From: Lotus japonicus
Lineage: Eukaryota; Streptophyta; Magnoliopsida; Fabales; Fabaceae
DNA length: 64,000 nucleotides
Direction: 5' to 3'
Assembly: GCF_012489685.1 (NCBI RefSeq)
Contig: NC_080043.1
Location: 81,608,292 to 81,672,291, forward strand
The notes under the pieces were generated by a model. That model ran no database searches and was not told where the DNA came from. It saw only the letters and a list, made by a program, of their open reading frames with translations. Numbering within the stretch: the first letter of the stretch is position 1; each line of letters starts with the position of its first letter. The translations under genes and the position numbers were made by a program. Below, one piece after another: positions 11,042-23,496 of this stretch.

Positions 11042-13981
11042 AACGTTACAAAAATGTGTATTTTCTAAGTGTAACAAAAAAAAGTTAAGTTTTCAAAAAT
11101 GTATATAATAACCGAAACCTAACTAATTGAAAAAAAAATATAATATTTTAATTTTGAATCAAAAATTAAGGACTATAATTTTTTTAAATAAATCAGGCTA
11201 AGTTTTTTTTAATGATTGCAATATACTCCATTTTCGTTTTCAGTTCTCGCAGATAAAAATTTGTGTTTTTCATCCATCCAAAATTACAAGTTTCATTTTT
11301 AATCTTTAACGTTAAATTTCCCATTCAAATGAGACTGGAAATCCAATTCAGCGCAACATATGGCCTATTTTTGTCTTTAAAAATTTATTTTACCTAAGTA
11401 TATACTAGGCCTCCCACTTCCCCTTTTTCTTTTGCTTCCCTCTCCTCTTCCCCACCTCTCGCACCATCCTTCTCCCACCACCCAGCACCACCGACCTCCG
11501 CCCTTCCTAGTGCCCCCACCTCCCCCACTGCTGTTATCCTCCTCCACCATCTCTCCTCAGTCCTCCCCACTCCTTCCCCATTTACCCCGACCCTCCCCCT
11601 TTAACCTAGTTTAATTTAACTTGCACTCTAAAATAAGATCTCAAGTTTGTCACATACAAACGATTTTCACAAGTTAGCATGAGTTACTGAATCAAAACCC
11701 AATTTTTGAATCAACAATGAAATGGAACTATTTTTTTTTAAAGCAAATGAATTGAATAAAAGAAGGACAAGGGGTGCTCCAACCCTATTACAAGGAGTAT
11801 TTCCAACAAACAAATACAAAAACAATACATCATATCTATGCCACCCCACAACCCAAACTGAAAATTGAACTAATGAATCCATGTCAAAACAATTCAACAA
11901 GTTGCCTAATCATAACCTGTTAGTTCCCTTAAAAAAATAAACATGTTAGCTAGTATTACAAATCAAAGAGATCAACCCGTAAATTAATTGTGACTCGTTT
12001 ACTCAACTCTAGGTGAACCAGCTGGTAACCTTTAGTATCAATTTCTTATAGTTTTCAAGTTGTAATGTGGATTAGACAAATAATTTAAGGGAAGAGTGTT
12101 TCTACAAAATTAAAACAAAAATATAAGAGGACAGATTTATTTTCTTATAAGGTATTTGGATAGAAAAGGACAAAATTAGATAAAATAATGTTGCTTAAGT
12201 CAACCATATACTGTTGTTCACAGCATTCTACAGCTGGACATTGATTGAAATGCATAATAATTAATAAATCTTGTTAATTAAATGAAAGGCTCAAACTCGT
12301 AGGACTCTTCATAATTCATATATCCTGGCATACAACAATAACCCACACTGCATACTTGGATTATCTGTACTTCAAATCTTTTGTCGAATTTTTGGGTGCT
12401 ATAACCATAATAACAAATTCTTCATTTGTACCCTCAGATGCTGAACTGGCTCTCCTCACTCTCACATGACATTAGTATTCAAATCTCTACATGTTATAAA
12501 TTTTTAACTATAAAGGTACATCTGAAATCTAAAAAGAAACTATGCACAAAAAGTATTTCCTGAGAATAATTTTCTAAATATATGCAGCCTCACCATATAT
12601 ATTGCAATAACATTTATATATATATAAATTATTTTTCCTAATTCAATTTCTTTTTTGTGAACTAGACCATATATATTTATTCATTTCATAATCAAACTCA
12701 TAAGTCATAAGCCACAAATTCTTAAATTATTTTTATTGTTTTTATTACTGTCATTATTATTTTCCAGATTATTCTTATTCCTTGCTTGTAAAGGTTAGAC
12801 GACTATATATTAGTATAAATAAGAGTATAATAATTTTAATTTTATTTAAAGTTCACTACTTATTTAATATTTTCAACATATTTTATAATTTTTACATTAA
12901 ATATATATTTACTAGTAGTATAAGTCTATGCAATAGTTGCCCAAAATTAGTAGTAGTATTGATATTTACATATATAATACTATTGACTTGTAGTTGATCT
13001 GCTTTTTACCAATTAACTAGGACTAGCTAACATGTTGCACTTCTAGAAGTTTTGTTTAAATTTCACCCAAGATTTAATTGTAATATCTTCAATGATTTGG
13101 TTGCACCACCACTCGTGCAACTCTAAATTCTCAAACCATTGTTTGTCTTCTTGCTAGTTAAAAACAATTAGTTGAAACAGAGCACCCCCTTGCACTCACA
13201 CTACACAAGATTCCCGAGAAATTAGAAAATATACTTTTTTTTGCTCACCATACTCGTAAAATTGTAAGAAAATCTCTCTTGCCTGCTACTGCGGCAATGC
13301 TATTCATTATTTAAATGTGTGAATATTCTTTTTATGTGAAATGCACATGTCTTAACAGGAATATGTGCTAATTAATTGCTGAATAATGGAATTTTTAATA
13401 TGGGGACTAGGGACAAGCCTAGGCAAGGCCTTGCTTAGCTAGCTAACAAGCTTGCAATATGCTGGTCTGATGCCATACAAATTTTAAAACGATTATTAAA
13501 ATTTCTCCATTAATTAATACATTTCACTTGTTATGTTCATTCTTTGATTCGTTCCCTATTAATTAACATGTGTTACACAACAAGATACAGTCAAATTCTT
13601 TCAAAATTTCTTTTCTTTTGGTAAAAATTAAGAAATTTTGATATTTCATCTTTACAGTCTGTTATAAAAAAATGGTTATATATACTCCATTAAGTTCTAA
13701 TCTAGTAGAATATATAGTCTTATTTTATTATTCTCTCACTCAATTCTTATTTAACTTTTCACTTTTAGAAAAAAATAATTGCTTATGTTTAACTATCCAC
13801 TTACAATTTCAAAATAATATTAAATAAATTTTTCAAATAATAATACTCTCTTGCAGTAAACTGTGATATTCATATATACTTCCCATAAAAGTTAAATACC
13901 AAATACATGAGAGAATATGAGAAAATAAATGATGAGAGAAAATAATGAATAGATAAAGTTTAAAATGGTAAAATAGGAAAA
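10578..13981. other. AT-rich intergenic, no gene seen
   Basis: This long stretch has homopolymer runs, a C-rich patch (11410-11600) and a possible LINE-derived piece around 11740-11860. ORFs here are low-complexity and resemble no protein family. A (TA)n microsatellite is listed separately. Confidence 0.5.
11006..11038. repeat. (TA)n microsatellite
   Basis: About sixteen uninterrupted AT/TA dinucleotides follow an A-run. It is likely to be length-polymorphic. Confidence 0.95.
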
Positions 13982-13997
13982 CAAATCTCATTTTTAT

Positions 13998-14108
13998 TTT
14001 TTGGTACATCAGAAAGATAAATTGCACCCGCCAGGATTCGATCCCTGGATCTCCCTCTACTCAACCCATATGTCCCTCAGCTCCTACCACTTGAGCTATC
14101 ATACGAGG
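13998..14108 (-). mobile_element. tRNA-derived SINE with 16-bp TSD
   Basis: Read on the minus strand it has an A-box-like TAGCTCAAGTGG and a B-box-like GGATCGAATCC, 50-60 bases apart, followed by a short unrelated body and an A-rich tail. The sequence CAAATCTCATTTTTAT flanks it on both sides (13982-13997 and 14109-14124), a perfect 16-bp target duplication typical of LINE-mediated SINE insertion. It belongs to the same family as the copy at 45191. Confidence 0.85.
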
Positions 14109-14124
14109 CAAATCTCATTTTTAT

Positions 14125-16378
14125 AAAAAACAACAAAATTAATTACATTCTTTAATTTATGTGTTTCTTCTCTTTTCATACAAGAATTGACAGAGTATTT
14201 GTTTTATTGTTTAGTATATAATATTTGAACCTTTTACTTGTTGTATTGTTATTTTCCTTTCTATTATAACAATTTATAATAGTGTGGTTTGGAATGGATG
14301 GCGATAGTGGTTTCGATACTAGGTGCTTCTATATAGTTCGTATAAAGTTGTTATTTCTTGTTTTTTAATTAGCAAACCTTTGATGTTTCAATTCATATTT
14401 ATGCATGGTGAGTATGAGGGCTGTAGATGTTAGGATATATAGCTGCTCTTTCTAAATTTTGAGATCTCTAATTCAGTAAAGTCCAAGCTTAGGTTCAGAA
14501 TTAAGTTCAAAAAAAAAAAAAAAAGCTTAGGTTCAGAATTGGTATTCGATGGAGATGATTTTTTCTTATCATTCCTTGTCCTTTTATAGGTCTCTCTTGC
14601 CTTTTGGGTTGCTGGGTTTCAGCATCATTATGTGTTTTATATGGTAATAAGTGTATTAATTGCTACAATTGGGGTTACGGGTGACTATTTATCGGTGGGA
14701 GTTATTGTGTTTAGGCCTTTGGGTTATTGCCGGCTTATGGCGCGATCGATCGGGTTGCCACCCCGCAATATCATGATTGGATATTGTTAGTGTATACTTA
14801 TTGAAATTTTAAGTAACTTTAATGTTTAAAAAATTGTAGATTTACTTAATCTATTTTCTTTTTTGTAAATAATATATAGTACAATGTATGCGTCATGAAG
14901 ATATAAGTTTTGTCATCTCTTAACGGTTGTGCACATTATTATCATTGAATTCATTATGCAGCCTATCTTATTCAACTATTTCCACCCTCTAACCTTTTTA
15001 TTCAATCCTATTGGAAACCATTGGTTGCGAAGAATTGCCCATCAATGATTTGATGTAAACCGTCCTTTATGATTGCTACACTATGCCTACAGCTTAGGGT
15101 ATGGCTGAGTTAATTAAAGATGCAAATGGAATTTGAAAATGTTAATTAGCCATTTACACACACTTATTGCTCATGAGGTATGTGTGCACTATGAAGAGGT
15201 CTAAGATTAAAAAAAAAAGACTAACAACAATGAAGATAAATTTGGAAAAGGTGTATGATAATATTGATTACGATTTTTTCAGGATGTCTCATTTTGATTT
15301 TCGTAATCGGGTCATTTTTCTTCTTATGTGGTGTGTGGAGAATTCGAAGCTGTCATTACTTTGGTCTTGAAGTAATTTTCCAGACTTTGTTTTAACTCGT
15401 GGCTTAAGGGCTGAGGCAGCGAGATCCAATGTCATTTGATCACTTTTTAATTTGTATAGAGAAGTTATGATTAATTTTTCACACTACTAGAAAAGCATTC
15501 AATAGTATGGAAATAGCCGTCACATATACAATTATTTTCAATTCTCTTCTTATTTCCCTTGTTAGGAGGTAGCTCTGCCCTCAAATTCAGAGCAAGTGAT
15601 ATCCCTTCCCCTGTCCCCTATCAAAGTCCGTCAAAGATGAAAAGTTTCTTTGATTATGATAAAAAACAAAAGGGTGAATTGTTAGCTTCCTTTTAGGGTC
15701 ACCTTCTGAATGAAAGGGAAAGTGGGCACATTGCCATTTCTTACTATTGATGATCATTTTAGTCCTGAGGGTTATATATATAGTAGTGGAAAAATATAGC
15801 CACGTCAGTGAATCAGTCAACGTTAAGAAAGCGATGCAAATTTAGGGACTAAAAATAAATGTTGAATTACAATTTCAGGAACTAAAGTCGATATTTTACT
15901 TCAATAATCATTTGGCTACAACTTTTCATGACTCAGGCTAATGGCGACTAGAGAAGAGGGTACGAGATCCTTTAAGAGGGTACGATTTATCATGCAGCCA
16001 ACACATTGGTGTTATGTTGGTAAAGGAATATGAGGTAATGGTGGGTGCTACACTGTTTTATTAACAACATGACAAAGAGAGAGTAGCAAATGTAGTAGAC
16101 TAATAAGTAATGAATTAGGTTACCTAATAGATGCACATAGCATAATTTCTTTATTGAAAATGTTACCTAAATATTCATTTTTTATGGATATTCATTAGAC
16201 ATGTGGTTTCATGGCCACAAACATTAGAAGTAGTTAAAAACCCTCAGTAAAACATATATTCACTTACCATTATTCTTTCTTTATCCATCCTAAATTCTTA
16301 ATTAAGATACTAGAGTTATTTTTTTTATAACAACGACAAAGAAAAGAAATGATAGAAGAAACTAAGGCCTTAAAAAGG
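14125..16378. other. AT-rich intergenic, no gene seen
   Basis: No ORF here looks like a conserved protein. The longest reading frames are short, lysine- or phenylalanine-rich and low in complexity. No RNA gene or complete repeat could be delimited. Confidence 0.5.
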
Positions 16379-17188
16379 TTACCCCAAGCGCATCAGCTTG
16401 CAACAGGGAAATAACCCCAGCCACAGGAAAACTCCAAAAGGAAATAATACTCGAGTGGGTTGAGCCAAGCTTGGCCAAATAGTCAGCAACAACATTTCTT
16501 CGCGAAGCAAGTGAAGGCAGTGAACAACCCAGCTCCGACGAAGAAGGCTTTTAATGCTACTAATAATGCAAGTGTATTGATGAAACGAAGGATGATCTGT
16601 CGTAATAAGACCCAAAGCAAGCATCAAGTCTGTGAAAAGCTCCACACGTCTGTGACCATGCTCCCAGCTCAATCTCAAACCCCGAAGGATGACCAAAAGC
16701 TCCGCACGAAGACTATCACAAACACTCGCATACCCAGCAAAACCAAAAATCCAATCGCCATCTGCTGAGCGAACAACACCCCCAAACCTAGAAGGACCCG
16801 GATTCCCAACAAAAATGCCATTAGTATTAAGGGAAACAAAACCTGGGCATGGCGAAATCCAACGCTCCATTTGAGGAGAAGCATAACGATGAAGAACTTG
16901 GGCTATCAACACCCAAAGGGACCGAGCCTCCCTCACCACCTGAAAAGGCTAATGGTTTGAACCAGCAAACAAAGCTCTACACCTAGCTTTCCAAATTGTC
17001 CAAGCTGTCAACAAAATCACAAGAAGGCTGAAGCCATCAAAGCCCTGCAACACCTCATGAAAAGACTGTTGCGTGAAGGACGCAGCCGAGAGCACAAATC
17101 CCATCCCACGCCAGACCTGCAATGAAGCGTGGTAATCCCGCAAGCAATGAACCACTGTAAAATTTCTTGGCAACAAGTTAAAATTCAT
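16379..17188 (-). pseudogene. LINE-derived RNase H fragment, broken
   Basis: One minus-strand frame runs through the whole stretch and is interrupted once by TAG at 16949-16951. The upstream part (TVVHCLRDYHASLQVW ... WTIWKARCRALFAG) resembles the zinc-finger/linker region that follows the reverse transcriptase in plant LINEs. The downstream part (SLNTNGIFVGNPGPS ... AELLVILRGLRLSW ... LFTDLMLALGLI) is the RNase H domain. The first catalytic aspartate position reads N (LNTNG, family usually DG). Together with the stop codon, this indicates a dead copy. No complete reverse transcriptase is present. Confidence 0.75.
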
Positions 17189-17995
17189 TAGATGCAGATA
17201 ACATTTAATTTAACCCTAAAAGGAAAAAAGGTTAAAATTTGGAGAAAAAAAAAAGTTAGAGGTAGTAGAACTCGAGTGAAAAAAAACACCTAAATGTGTG
17301 GTTTTTAGTTTTGAATATTGAAACTCGAGATCACACATTTTCAAGCCCCAAACGTGAAATAGACATTTAATCTCCATTGGTTCACGCTAGTAAAATGTGT
17401 CAAACAACCAATTATTTTAAAATGTTAAGTTGTTGGATAAAGGTCACATGAATAGTTTTATACTATATATTTTTAACAAACCCTCTCACGTAAGAGCGTG
17501 CTTTGAGCTTGAAGCGTATATAATGCACATACTCACTTACCATGTGCTAAAATTTCACTTTTTTTTATTGGAATAAGGGGACGGTAAAAATCGAAATTCA
17601 TATCACAAAACTTTTGGGATAATTGGTTGCTTAACATGATATCAGCGCCTTTGCGACCAAGTAGTATAGAATCTTTATAAGTGTTTATAAAGAATAGAAC
17701 AACATTTAACTCTCGAGCTAGCTTTTGGGCTAAGTGAGGTCACCCTAATTCTAATATGATCAATATGTTTGTTATAAAGATTTATAAACCTTCCCCGTCC
17801 AATCTACATATTTATTAATTCTTACCACTTGAACTATGATACGGTAATAAATATTAGGTAGAATATTACTCTTATTTTAATATGAGATAACATGTAGATG
17901 TTGGCATCTAGCCAAAAACCCTTTTTAGAAAAGGAAGTGCCGTCATAATTTCCCTGACGTAATAACACTAAATTCGCCGGTGAAGATTCCACCGG
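17189..17995. other. Intergenic upstream of EXO70
   Basis: No gene is seen. A minus-strand stretch near 17800-17850 (ATAGTTCAAGTGGTAAG) resembles the A-box head of the SINE family found elsewhere in the window, but there is no B-box and no target duplication. The 3' end should contain the EXO70 promoter. Confidence 0.4.
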
Positions 17996-17997
17996 CG

Positions 17998-18007
17998 GCA
18001 TATAAGA
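17998..18007 (+). promoter_or_regulatory. Candidate TATA box of EXO70 gene
   Basis: CATATAAGAT lies about 330 bases before the EXO70 start codon and is followed from about 18025 by a pyrimidine-rich stretch (CTCCTTC, TCTCTCTTCC), as expected for a plant 5' leader. The assignment rests on position and composition only. Confidence 0.4.
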
Positions 18008-18329
18008 TGTCAAACGTTGAATGACCCTTCTCCTCCTTCATTCTTCATTCACCTCTTCAATTTCCACATACAAATTCAATTCAATCAAACAACAACGCCA
18101 ACTTTGCCGCAGTCTCTCTCATTTCCACATTCAGACAAAAAACCACCCTCAATTTTCTCTCTCTTCCCTTTTCCTCCCTTTTTCCCTTCCCTAAATTATA
18201 TCTACTTTCCCCTCCTCCATTTTCTCCTTTAATTTTCTTCCCACCTTCAAACTCAACTTTAACTCACTACTACCTTTATCACTTCTTTCCCCTTTTACTT
18301 TTCCTCCCTATTTCCCTCTCCACCCAATC

Positions 18330-20225
18330 ATGGACCCGCCGGAGACCTTGCCGTTAGAAGCGGCGGAGAAGATCATCCTCCGGTGGGACTCCACCGCCTC
18401 CGAAGACGCCCGTGAGAAGATGATATTCGACGGCGAACGTGAAGAAGTCGATCTCTACCTCCAAGCCGTCGACGAAATCCAACGCTCCATGTCCTCCACC
18501 ACCATCTCCGACGACCAAGACAAAGCCACCTCCGCCATCCAGATCGCCATGGCTCGCTTAGAAGACGAGTTCCGCAACATCCTCATCTCCCACACCAACC
18601 CCATCGACCCAGCTTCCCCGTTTCTCCACCCCAACACCGAAGAAGACGAAGATCAACACCACCACCACCACCACTCTTCTTCTTCCTCCTCCACCCCCCA
18701 ACGACTTCACCATGATGCTGTTGATGATGGCGGCGGCGATGTTGATGTTGATGTTGTTGACGACGGCAAGCTTCTCCGCTTCGACAGTGGCAGCTCTGTC
18801 GCTTCCTCCAGTGTCCGGAGCAGCTACCGCTCCACCAGCAGCATCCGCGAGATCGATCTGATACCCTCTGACGCAGTCTCCGACCTCCGCTGCATCGCCG
18901 AGAGGATGATCTCCTCCGGCTACCTCCGCGAGTGCATCCAGGTCTACGGCAGCGTGAGGAAATCCGCGGTGGATGCTAGCTTCAGGAGGCTCGGGGTTGA
19001 GAAGCTCAGCATCGGCGACGTTCAGAGGCTGGAGTGGGAGCAGCTGGAAGCCAAGATCAGGCGTTGGATAAGAGCTGCTAAGGTCTGCGTGAGAACCCTC
19101 TTCGCCAGTGAGAAGAGGCTCTGTGAGCAAATCTTTGATGGTGTGGGAACTGCGGTTGATGATGCTTGTTTCATGGAGACAGTGAAAGGGCCTGCAATTC
19201 AGCTTTTCAATTTTGCTGAGGCAATCAGTATAAGCAGGAGGTCGCCGGAGAAGCTATTCAAGATTCTTGACCTCCATGATGCCCTTATGGATTTGATTCC
19301 TGACATTGATGTTGTTTTTGACTCGAAGTCGTCGGAGTCGATTCGTGTGCAGGCTGCGGAGATTCTCTCGCGATTAGCCGAGGCTGCAAGAGGGATTTTG
19401 TCTGAGTTTGAGAATGCTGTGCTTAGGGAGCCTTCTAAGGTTCCTGTCCCTGGTGGGACAATTCACCCTTTGACTAGGTATGTGATGAATTACATAAGTT
19501 TGATCTCTGATTACAAGATGACTTTGTATGAGCTTATAGTGTCTAAGCCGTCGACCGGGTCGAGATATTCGGGTGATCCTTCGACGCCGGATATGGATTT
19601 TACTGAGCTGGAGGGGAAGCCCCCTTTGGCTATTCATTTGATTTGGATTATTGTGATATTGCAATTCAACTTGGATGGTAAGTCCAAGCACTATAAGGAT
19701 AACTCCTTGTCTCACCTTTTCATAATGAACAATGTCCACTACATTGTTCAGAAGGTGAGAGGCTCTCCTGAATTGAGGGAGATGATTGGAGATGATTACT
19801 TGAAGAAGCTTACAGGGAAGTTCAGGCAAGCTGCTACTAGCTACCAGAGAGCAACTTGGGTGAGGGTGTTGTATTGTTTGAGGGATGAAGGGTTGCATGT
19901 GAGTGGTGGCTTTTCTTCCGGGGTCTCGAAGAGTGCTTTGAGAGAAAGGTTCAAGGCCTTCAATGCTATGTTTGAGGAGGTTCACAGGACTCAAGCCGTG
20001 TGGTTGATACCGGATTCGCAGCTCAGGGAGGAGCTCAGGATATCTATATCGGAGAAGCTGATCCCGGCGTATAGGTCGTTCCTCGGGCGGTTCAGGAGCC
20101 ACATAGAGAGCGGAAGACATCCGGAGAATTACATTAAGTATTCTGTTGAGGACCTGGAGGATGCTGTGTTGGATTTTTTTGAAGGAACTCCTGTTTCGCA
20201 GCACTTGAGAAGGAGATCTGAATGA
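18330..20225 (+). CDS. EXO70D: EXO70 exocyst subunit, probably EXO70D subclass
   Basis: A single exon encodes 631 residues, the usual length for intronless plant EXO70 genes. The start MDPPETLPLEAAEKIILRW followed by DSTASEDAREKMIF fits the D subclass as I remember it; the A and B subclasses begin differently. Conserved EXO70 blocks follow: LGVEKLSIGDVQRLEWEQLE, SRRSPEKLFKILDL, TIHPLTRYVMNYI, NNVHYIVQKVR, RERFKAFNAMFEE and the C-terminal IKYSVEDLEDAVLDFF. EXO70 is the subunit that docks the exocyst on the plasma membrane for secretion. In Arabidopsis, EXO70D proteins also deliver type-A response regulators to autophagy. The segment around residues 100-150 is an unusual low-complexity insert with a seven-histidine run, a serine run and alternating Asp/Val. 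DFTEL is a possible Atg8-interacting motif (inference). Confidence 0.93.
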   Translation: MDPPETLPLEAAEKIILRWDSTASEDAREKMIFDGEREEVDLYLQAVDEIQRSMSSTTISDDQDKATSAIQIAMARLEDEFRNILISHTNPIDPASPFLHPNTEEDEDQHHHHHHSSSSSSTPQRLHHDAVDDGGGDVDVDVVDDGKLLRFDSGSSVASSSVRSSYRSTSSIREIDLIPSDAVSDLRCIAERMISSGYLRECIQVYGSVRKSAVDASFRRLGVEKLSIGDVQRLEWEQLEAKIRRWIRAAKVCVRTLFASEKRLCEQIFDGVGTAVDDACFMETVKGPAIQLFNFAEAISISRRSPEKLFKILDLHDALMDLIPDIDVVFDSKSSESIRVQAAEILSRLAEAARGILSEFENAVLREPSKVPVPGGTIHPLTRYVMNYISLISDYKMTLYELIVSKPSTGSRYSGDPSTPDMDFTELEGKPPLAIHLIWIIVILQFNLDGKSKHYKDNSLSHLFIMNNVHYIVQKVRGSPELREMIGDDYLKKLTGKFRQAATSYQRATWVRVLYCLRDEGLHVSGGFSSGVSKSALRERFKAFNAMFEEVHRTQAVWLIPDSQLREELRISISEKLIPAYRSFLGRFRSHIESGRHPENYIKYSVEDLEDAVLDFFEGTPVSQHLRRRSE

Positions 20226-23200
20226 TGATGGAGTGAAGTTGAGTTTTGGAAACTTTAGTGGCTAGGACAAATTCTTTTAATTTTTTCCCCTGGAGTGTTC
20301 AGGTGATTGAGTGCTGCTGGCCAAACTGAGATTTCTCAAGTGCTGTTCCAAGTTTTTTACCATCCAGGATTCTCTCAGAGGAATGGAGGATTCTAATCTT
20401 GTGAAGATCGATCGGTATTGGTCGTGAAAAGCCAAGTAGCTCAGGCCTGAATGCTGCTGCCTGTAAGCATGTTATTTGATTTCATCATACTACCACATTC
20501 TAGATTTTGTTTCATTTGTTTATATTGGAATTTGTTTTACGTGTGTTTTTGTTTATTACTCTAAGGTCAAAAGGCTGTTTCTTTTGTAGCTTCAAGTGAC
20601 TTCTATACAATGTGATGATAGTTTTGGGGCACTAATAGATGCATGTTGAAATTGAAATCTTAGATTAGCTTCAGCCTTTCGGCACCTGTATCTTATGTTT
20701 TTCTAATGTTTAAAAGTCTCCACTAAATGGGAATTGCTGAGAAGTTAAAAGGCTTTTTTGCTTCAATGAAGATTCATGGGACATTTGGTTACAGAGCATG
20801 TAACTATGTGATTATTTCTCTCTTTTTCCTGTTGTAATTTTTCTGTTTATAGCTCTTGCCTCTTGGTTAGTACTACTACTATCTGATTTAAACTACTTTG
20901 GCAGGCTGCACTTCATTATTTGCAATTTAAATGATAAGTGCTGGTTAAAGATGATCTGTTCTTCTATCTTTCATGGACCAGTTAGTTGCATGTTTTCTTC
21001 TGATAATAAATGTTAATAGTTTTATTGAAAAGTTGTGTAAAGGTCATTCCGAAAGTAAAACCAAGTTCCTCTTCTTGAATGACAACCGTGTAAGCTTTTC
21101 AGGGTTATTTGGTTTCTATTTTCATTGTTTGTTTTTAGTTTTACAAATGTGCCACTTGTTTTCATTCTGCTTCCTGTTTTCAAAGTTCTGTATATAAAAC
21201 AGTGATAACAGCTTTTTTATTTTCTTGGTTTCCTGTACTAAAAATTTAACATAGAAAATGATGTGCCATTTGAAAATAGAAACCAGAGAAGCCCTTGTGT
21301 TGTTAAGCATTGCCTTTTTACTTTGTCTTATCTAAGCATATGATATAGCTTCAGAATCTTTAAGTTCTTCACTAGAAAGCTAGAACCTTGGTAGTTGTTC
21401 ATGCGTGTTAGAATCAATGTTGTCATAATTGATTTTGATAAAACTAAGTTAAAAGTGAAATGATTTATGTTTGAATAAATTTATGGGGAAATTGATTTTT
21501 ATAGAGGACAATGTTGTGAAATCCAGTTATAAAATCTCCAAAATCTCCAATTAATTATGTCCGCCACATAAGTTACTCTCTAATTTTTCCCTACAATTGA
21601 TTTTTGAACTAAAATAAATTTTCCAAGTTGATTGCCATGCATCTATACAACCACCTTAGAGTGATTTTGGTCAATGACAATGGATTCTAAGACTCCGAAA
21701 TGTGAAATAAAATGCACACTTCATGGTTGAATTTTGGTATTTTTTTTAAACCAAGGTATCTTCCACATACTCAATCTTGTTGGTGTGCGGTAAATCTCCC
21801 TATACAAGTATTTCACACATTAACATTCACATAGGTTTGAATCTGAGACCTTTCGTGCGTAAGCTATAACAATTTCACACCCGCCGATCTACTTGTAGTC
21901 ATGCGAATTTTGGTACGAAGCAACAATATACATCACCTAACTTTTTGTATTTTAGCATTTCCGCCGCGTCAATGACCTTGGTGAGGGTAGTTTACCTCCC
22001 TCCTCTCAATAAGGAGGTGGACGAAGGTGTGACTGTTTGGATATAAATGTAAATGGTTTTTTATTTTCTTTTCTCAATTCATAGCTTCTTGTTTATTTTT
22101 GTACATTAAAAAGAATGAAATGTGCATTTTGAGTTGAACTAACTGATATTCAAACATGCTAGATACTTACACACCAAGTACAAATTTACAATTATACATC
22201 AGTTATACACTACTTGCCATTAAGATATGAAGTCAAAGGATCCTTCAGTCTTCAGAAATCAGAATGAAGTGTTTCTAAAGTGCACGACTAAAGATGAATC
22301 TTTCCTTGAAATGGTAACATGAATTGTAAAGGACATGGTGTGATACAATCATTTTCCTAGAAAGAGAGACAACAGGGAATTGAATTCCACGCAATTTCGT
22401 GCTTGAAGAGACGTAGGTAAGATCAACAAACATTTTGTTGCCATGCTACCTTGACTTGTTAGCCTGCCACGAGCTTCACGGCTGCGTAGATAATCTGCTG
22501 ATGTTGAATTCAACTTCATAAACCCAAAATATGATCTCAGAGTCTGCTAACAAAGTCAAATGAAATTACTATTTTTCATTCCACGTTTGCTTTGAAAAAG
22601 ATGTAACAGATAAAGTATTTAATTAGGCACGTATCTTGAATGCAATGAAAAATATTTACCTTATGTTTAAATTAACATTTTTTTAAGAATGAAAATCCAA
22701 ATAGGACATCATAATTCATTCATAGACTTCCTCCTCTCCTTGGACGCTAATAATTGACTCATTAAACTCCTGCCAAAAGAAATTCTATCAGCAATTTGTT
22801 ATGATGTATGAATTCACAAAGTGAATAATAATAATTTTATCAAATCGTGTTGATAAACTTTCATTGTCGAATTATTTGTATTTACTGGTACCAACTCCAC
22901 CCTTAAGGCGAAATAATCTATTTCCTCAAACTAATAAAAAAGGTGGGGTGATAAACATGATATTCTGTCCTCAATTGATGTCTCAAAATCCTATTTGACC
23001 AATAGTAAAATCTTGTCATATCAATTAAACAAAAAAAAATTGAGTGAAAGTGAAACCCTTACAAACTTGCATAATAATTGTATAAGTGAGACAGTATAGG
23101 AGACAGTTTTGGGACATTTGATTCCAATCATTAATCAAATAGTAAGAAACTAGTAATATAGATTATAGATACAGCTGGAAACTTGAAAAAACTTCTAGAA

Positions 23201-23496
23201 AGTACCCCCACATGTATGCCTGCATGTTGCACATGGATAATATACATTAAATATCTCATAATTGAAGAGAATTTCCTTTGTAAGAGGTAACAGAATCATA
23301 CTCTTATGCATACCAATCACAGGAACACGAAAAACTCTATCATGTAATCCAATATTGTAAGGAACAGCTAGCTAAATATGCAACAAATGAAAACAAAGAA
23401 GACTAGTAAAGTAAATAAAAGAATAAAAGGAAAAGAGTCAGCTAATTTTCAGGATGGATGCAATGAAATTATAAAATGTGAGCTACATTCTCTAGC
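20226..23496. other. 3' region of EXO70 and convergent intergenic spacer
   Basis: The 3' UTR of EXO70 probably occupies the first 300 bases or so. The remainder separates two convergent genes and contains worn MITE-like pieces (for example the GAATTGATTTTGATAAAA motif family near 21415) and a possible SINE B-box remnant (GGTTTGAATCTGAGACC near 21835). I see no further gene. Confidence 0.45.

Noticed and set aside
14025..14110. tRNA gene on the minus strand
   Set aside because: A- and B-box-like motifs exist, but no cloverleaf can be formed and the flanking 16-bp duplication shows it is a SINE.
17790..17850. Another SINE copy
   Set aside because: Only the A-box-like head is present; no B-box and no target duplication.
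18558..20204. Long minus-strand ORFs opposite EXO70
   Set aside because: They are shadows of the EXO70 frame created by its codon bias; no family resemblance.
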